Of a DNA stretch of 43,519 nt, positions 40,099 to 43,519 are shown one piece after another (position 1 is the first letter of the stretch; each line of letters opens with the position of its first letter). This stretch comes from Desulfarculales bacterium (lineage in GTDB: Bacteria; Desulfobacterota; Desulfarculia; Desulfarculales; Desulfarculaceae). The stretch lies in NCBI GenBank assembly GCA_031267815.1, contig JAIRYI010000018.1, positions 1 to 43,519 of the forward strand, read 5' to 3'. The position numbers and the translations under genes were made by a program. A model generated the notes under the pieces. The model ran no database searches and had not been told where the DNA came from. It saw only the letters and a program-made list of their open reading frames with translations.

Positions 40099-42744
40099 TC
40101 AGAATACGCTGCCCACCGTGAATTCCCAGCCGCCGGTGCCGTCTCCGTCCATGGGATCAATGATATAGCCGTATTCCAGCCGCAGCGGCCCTAACGGAGA
40201 ATTCCAGCGGATACCCAAGCCCACGCTCTGACGCAAATCGGTGAATTCCCAGGAACTGCCCCAGACATTGCCGATATCGGTGAATACCACCCCCATGAGT
40301 CCCATCTTTTCCAGCAGAGGGAAGCGGTATTCCAAGTTAAGCAGAGCCAGATAGTCGCCGCCCATATAGTCGTTGGTGGCCGGGTCTCTTTCCCCTACGG
40401 ACATATAGCGGAAGCCGCGCATGGTGTTGATGCCGCCCATGAAAAACCGTTCGAAAATAGGCATGTTGTCATCATCGCCGGTGCCGGTCATCCAGCCTAG
40501 GCGGCCATGCACAACTCCCACGTGACCGAACCAGAGGGGAAGATAAACCGAGCCGTCGCCTATTACCCGGATAAAATTGACATTGCCGCCCAGTTCCTCC
40601 GGAGCGTACTCCACACTTAGACTCACGTCTGAACCCTGGGTGGTAAGAAAAGCGTTGTCACGGGTGTCGCGGCGCAGAATCGCCCGCAGGGAACTGGTGC
40701 TGTGCTGACCCGCCGATTCCCTGATGTAATAAGATGAGGCATAAGGCTGGAGGTCATACAGATCGCTGATCTCATAAGTATAATAAGTATACAGGCGGAC
40801 CCGGTCCCAGGGCGTGGGCCAGCCCATACGTATCCTGCCCCCGGTGGTGCGCCGGGTATAAGAATTATATTCCCTGTCCCAATCATAAACATCCACGCCG
40901 AAGCTTACCGGAGAATCCAAAAACCACGGTTCGGTAAAACTGATGATATAGCGGTTGCCTTTGCCCCCGATGCTGCCGGAGAATGTAAGCTGCTGGCCCA
41001 GGCCGAAAAGGTTCATTTCCCCGACTGATCCCATGATCATAGCGCTGTCGGCGGTGGAATAGCCTACCCCCAGCTGAATCTGCCCGGTACGCTTTTCCTT
41101 GACGTCGATGCGCAGATCCATACGGTCCTCGGCGCTGCCTTTAGGCGTGGCTATGCTGACGTCCTCAAAATAATCCAGAGCGCGCAGGCGCATAGTGCCC
41201 TGGCGCAGAGCGGTGGAGGAAAACAGATCGCCTTCCGCCACGCTGAACTCCCGGCGAATGACTTTATCTCTGGTTCTGTTGTTGCCGGTAATCAGAATAC
41301 GCTCAAAATACACCTTCTGCCCTCTGGTGACGGTATAATCCATGGAGACGGAATGATTAACCCTGTCCAGAGACATATTGGGGCGTACGTCAGCGAAAGC
41401 AAAACCCTGGTCCGCGTATAAAGTGGTAATGTAAGATATGTCGGCGCGCAATTTTTCCCGCTCAAACCAATCCCCCGGCTGCAAGGTGAGCGCGGGAACC
41501 AATTCCTGCTGGGAGATCAGCATGTCGCCTGACAGAGACAGAGAAGACAGAGAATAGCGGGAGCCTTCCTCCACATTGATGGTGATGATGATATCATCGC
41601 CTTCCATGGTGACGGCGGGTTCGCCCACCCGGGAGTCCAGATAACCCAGACTGATATAATAATCGCTCAGGCGTTCGGTATCCTGGTTCAGCTTTTCCGG
41701 TTCCAGGACGTTGGCGCTGGTGATCCAGGTAAACCAGCCTTTCTCGCTGGTGGCCATCTGCTCTTTCAGATCATCTTCGTCAACTTGGGCATTGCCCACA
41801 AAGCGAATGCTTTTGATAAAGGATTTGTTGCCCTCTTCAATATTGAAGGTGATGGATTTCTCACCGCCTTCCAGGTCTTCCACCGCCGTCCGTATTTTGG
41901 CGTTATAATAACCGGCGTTCCGGTATACGCTTAGAATTTTGCCTTCAATTTCTCCTATAACCTCGGGCCGGTATACTTGAAAGGCGCGCAGGCCGGCCTG
42001 TTCGCGCAAATCATCCTCGCTTACTTCGCTGGCCCCCACAATCAACACTTGGCGCACGCTGGGTTTTTCCACCACGTTTACAGTGAGGATCCGGCCCGCG
42101 ACCCCGCTTTCCACATCTATGCGCACATCGTCGAAATAGCCCATGGCCCAGATGGCCCGTAAGTCATTATTGACCGCCTCCGGAGAGTAAACGCCGCCGG
42201 GTTTGCTGGTCATTATCTGCATAACAGCGTCGGACTCTATGCGCCGGGTACCCAGCACATCCACCCGGCTCACCTGTTCCTGCCCGGAGGCCAGGGCGAT
42301 AATTTCGCGCACCAGGCGGTCATATTGGGAAACCATGTTGTTGAGACTGGAACCTTCGGTAAAAATGCTCTGCGGCTGGCGTATGCCCATGGAGTCCAAC
42401 AATCTGACGTCCAAAGACCAGTGGCTGCCCACCACGGTCAGAGACCCGAAAAGCGCGAAGTCGGCTCCCAATTCTCCGGCCAGATCGCGGACGCTGGACA
42501 TATCCAGTCTTCTGCCGCCGGCCTGCACCAGCCGGTTGACCTCCCGCACGGGAATTCCTCTGGCGCCGGCCTCGCTCAGCCGGGAGGTGAGATTTTCCTG
42601 AATGCTGATCCTGAGCTGATCCTGGGGCTCGCTGCTGGATACATCAAACGGGAATACCGCTATCACAAAAGCATCAGCCGCCCAGGCCTGGCCTCCGCTG
42701 AACATGACTGCCAATATCAAGATTAGGGGAAAAATTTTTTTCAC
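40099..42744 (-). CDS. bamA: Outer membrane protein assembly factor BamA with extra N-terminal domain
   Basis: BamA inserts beta-barrel proteins into the outer membrane. The signal peptide is residues 1-22 (ending GQAWA). Residues 24-150 form an additional domain resembling the N-terminal domain of TolB or the FlgO/CsgG group (FVIAVFPFDV, then ELGADFALFGSLTVVGSHWSL). Five POTRA domains follow at about 155-530. The 16-strand barrel ends in the canonical terminal phenylalanine (FTVGSVF), and a conserved VRGF-like loop is seen as TMRGFRY. At 881 residues it is longer than E. coli BamA (810), mostly because of the extra domain. Translation starts at GTG with AAGAGG upstream. lolD lies 32 bases upstream. 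Confidence 0.95.
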   Translation of the reverse strand: MKKIFPLILILAVMFSGGQAWAADAFVIAVFPFDVSSSEPQDQLRISIQENLTSRLSEAGARGIPVREVNRLVQAGGRRLDMSSVRDLAGELGADFALFGSLTVVGSHWSLDVRLLDSMGIRQPQSIFTEGSSLNNMVSQYDRLVREIIALASGQEQVSRVDVLGTRRIESDAVMQIMTSKPGGVYSPEAVNNDLRAIWAMGYFDDVRIDVESGVAGRILTVNVVEKPSVRQVLIVGASEVSEDDLREQAGLRAFQVYRPEVIGEIEGKILSVYRNAGYYNAKIRTAVEDLEGGEKSITFNIEEGNKSFIKSIRFVGNAQVDEDDLKEQMATSEKGWFTWITSANVLEPEKLNQDTERLSDYYISLGYLDSRVGEPAVTMEGDDIIITINVEEGSRYSLSSLSLSGDMLISQQELVPALTLQPGDWFEREKLRADISYITTLYADQGFAFADVRPNMSLDRVNHSVSMDYTVTRGQKVYFERILITGNNRTRDKVIRREFSVAEGDLFSSTALRQGTMRLRALDYFEDVSIATPKGSAEDRMDLRIDVKEKRTGQIQLGVGYSTADSAMIMGSVGEMNLFGLGQQLTFSGSIGGKGNRYIISFTEPWFLDSPVSFGVDVYDWDREYNSYTRRTTGGRIRMGWPTPWDRVRLYTYYTYEISDLYDLQPYASSYYIRESAGQHSTSSLRAILRRDTRDNAFLTTQGSDVSLSVEYAPEELGGNVNFIRVIGDGSVYLPLWFGHVGVVHGRLGWMTGTGDDDNMPIFERFFMGGINTMRGFRYMSVGERDPATNDYMGGDYLALLNLEYRFPLLEKMGLMGVVFTDIGNVWGSSWEFTDLRQSVGLGIRWNSPLGPLRLEYGYIIDPMDGDGTGGWEFTVGSVF

Positions 42745-42776
42745 GTTCGTAAACCTCTTCGCTTTAAGCCCGCCCC

Positions 42777-43454
42777 TCAGGGCAGGGGTTTGATGACGCC
42801 TTCCACTAATTGAAAACGCCTTCGCATAAGATTGGCCAACTGCTCATTATGGGTCACCACTACGGTGGTCAGGTTATATTCTCTGTTCAAGCGCAATAAC
42901 AATTCATAAATCATCTGCCCGGCGCGCGCGTCCAGGTTGCCGGTGGGCTCGTCGGCCAGCAGTATCTTGGGCTCCATTATCAAAGCCCGGGCGAAAGCCA
43001 CCCGCTGCTGCTCTCCGCCGGAAAGCTGAGCCAGACGATGATGGGAGCGGGCGCTCAAACCCACCTGCTCCAACAGCTCCGCGGCCCGTTCTCCGGCCCT
43101 GCTCCGCTTCCAGCCGGCAATAAGCGCCGGCATCATGATATTTTCCCGCGCCGAAAATTCCGGCAGCAAATGATGAAACTGAAAAACAAAACCAATCATT
43201 TGGTTGCGGAAGCCTGCCAGCATCTGAGGGCTGCGGATAAAAATATCCTCTCCCGCCACCAGTAGTTTACCTTGATCCGGGCGATCCAGCGCCCCCAAAA
43301 TGTGCAAAAGCGTTGATTTTCCCACTCCCGAGGCCCCCAGCACCGCCAGAGTCTGGCCTTCCTCCACTTCCCAGTTTAAATTATGCAAAACGCGCACCTC
43401 ATCGCCGGTATCGCGGTAGGTCTTGCAAATTTCCTTCAGTTCAATCAGAGGCAT
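42777..43454 (-). CDS. lolD: Lipoprotein-releasing ABC transporter ATPase LolD
   Basis: LolD powers release of lipoproteins from the inner membrane to LolA, together with LolC/E. From the ATG at 43454 it has 225 residues. It has Walker A GASGVGKS (40-47, K46), signature LSGGEQQ (144-150), Walker B ILLADEP (164-170, E169) and the [10 protein letters not shown] switch histidine. The [20 protein letters not shown] segment is typical of the LolD/MacB/FtsE group. Context (bamA, skp, lpx) favours LolD. The frame is open to 43499, but the family begins at MPLIELKEI. Bases 43455-43519 hold no feature I can identify; the expected lolC/E would lie just beyond the edge. Confidence 0.88.
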   Translation of the reverse strand: MPLIELKEICKTYRDTGDEVRVLHNLNWEVEEGQTLAVLGASGVGKSTLLHILGALDRPDQGKLLVAGEDIFIRSPQMLAGFRNQMIGFVFQFHHLLPEFSARENIMMPALIAGWKRSRAGERAAELLEQVGLSARSHHRLAQLSGGEQQRVAFARALIMEPKILLADEPTGNLDARAGQMIYELLLRLNREYNLTTVVVTHNEQLANLMRRRFQLVEGVIKPLP

Positions 43455-43519
43455 AAATTCTCTTAAAAATATTTTCCGTGGGGTAAAGCGCCCGCCCATC
43501 GCGCGGCTTTGGATTTGCC

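Noticed and set aside
43455-43519. C-terminal end of a lolC/lolE gene at the window edge
   Set aside because: None of the three minus-strand frames ends in the typical LolC/E tail, and 65 bases are too few to decide.

Overview
The window looks like a chromosomal segment of an anaerobic Gram-negative bacterium, most likely a deltaproteobacterium (Desulfobacterota-like). This is inferred from gene content and arrangement, not from a marker-gene tree. An outer-membrane assembly cluster in the order lolD-bamA-skp-lpxD-fabZ-lpxA-lpxI shows a diderm cell that makes lipid A. The [FeFe]-hydrogenase maturase HydE, pyruvate phosphate dikinase and a corrinoid methyltransferase set with a RACo-type reactivator point to anaerobic H2 and one-carbon metabolism. 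No rRNA, tRNA, CRISPR array, transposase or phage gene was seen.

Layout. 1-3.1 kb: cysK (-) diverges from a truncated HD-domain gene and hydE (+), and a gamma-carbonic-anhydrase-like gene (-) converges on hydE. 3.4-6.1 kb: ppdK (+) behind a leader with two operator-like palindromes. 6.3-14.8 kb: a minus-strand block with a DUF721/DciA-like gene, pbpC and a giant alpha-2-macroglobulin gene. The last two form the classic periplasmic defence and peptidoglycan-repair pair. 15.0-16.2 kb: an MFS transporter (+).

16.2-24.0 kb is the most interesting block. A minus-strand operon runs UroD/MtaA-family methyltransferase, corrinoid protein, second UroD/MtaA-family methyltransferase, RACo-like activator, then the ATPase and permease of a TauBC/SsuBC-type ABC transporter. 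The matching substrate-binding protein is transcribed divergently (+). Together they look like an uptake and demethylation system for an unidentified methylated compound: import, methyl transfer to a Co(I) corrinoid, onward transfer by the second methyltransferase, and ATP-dependent repair of the corrinoid after accidental oxidation.

24.1-25.6 kb: a VUT/YhhQ-type queuosine-precursor transporter (-), queF (+) and a small zinc-ribbon protein (+). 25.6-28.9 kb: a PHP/zinc-ribbon/UvrD fusion helicase (-) preceded by a truncated COG2865-type regulator with its own promoter. 29.1-30.8 kb: a divergent LarA-family gene (+) and rpsT (-, UUG start). 30.9-35.8 kb: murJ, a FIST sensor, a cytoplasmic hybrid histidine kinase and a 64-residue four-cysteine protein (+). 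35.9-43.5 kb: a small helical protein and then the lipid A/outer-membrane operon (-).

Three families of short dispersed inverted repeats occur twice each between or at the ends of genes (14.9/40.0 kb, 21.4/28.9 kb, 22.8/25.2 kb). One copy lies inside the methyltransferase operon and one inside the bamA operon. All calls are from reading the sequence; no database search was run.
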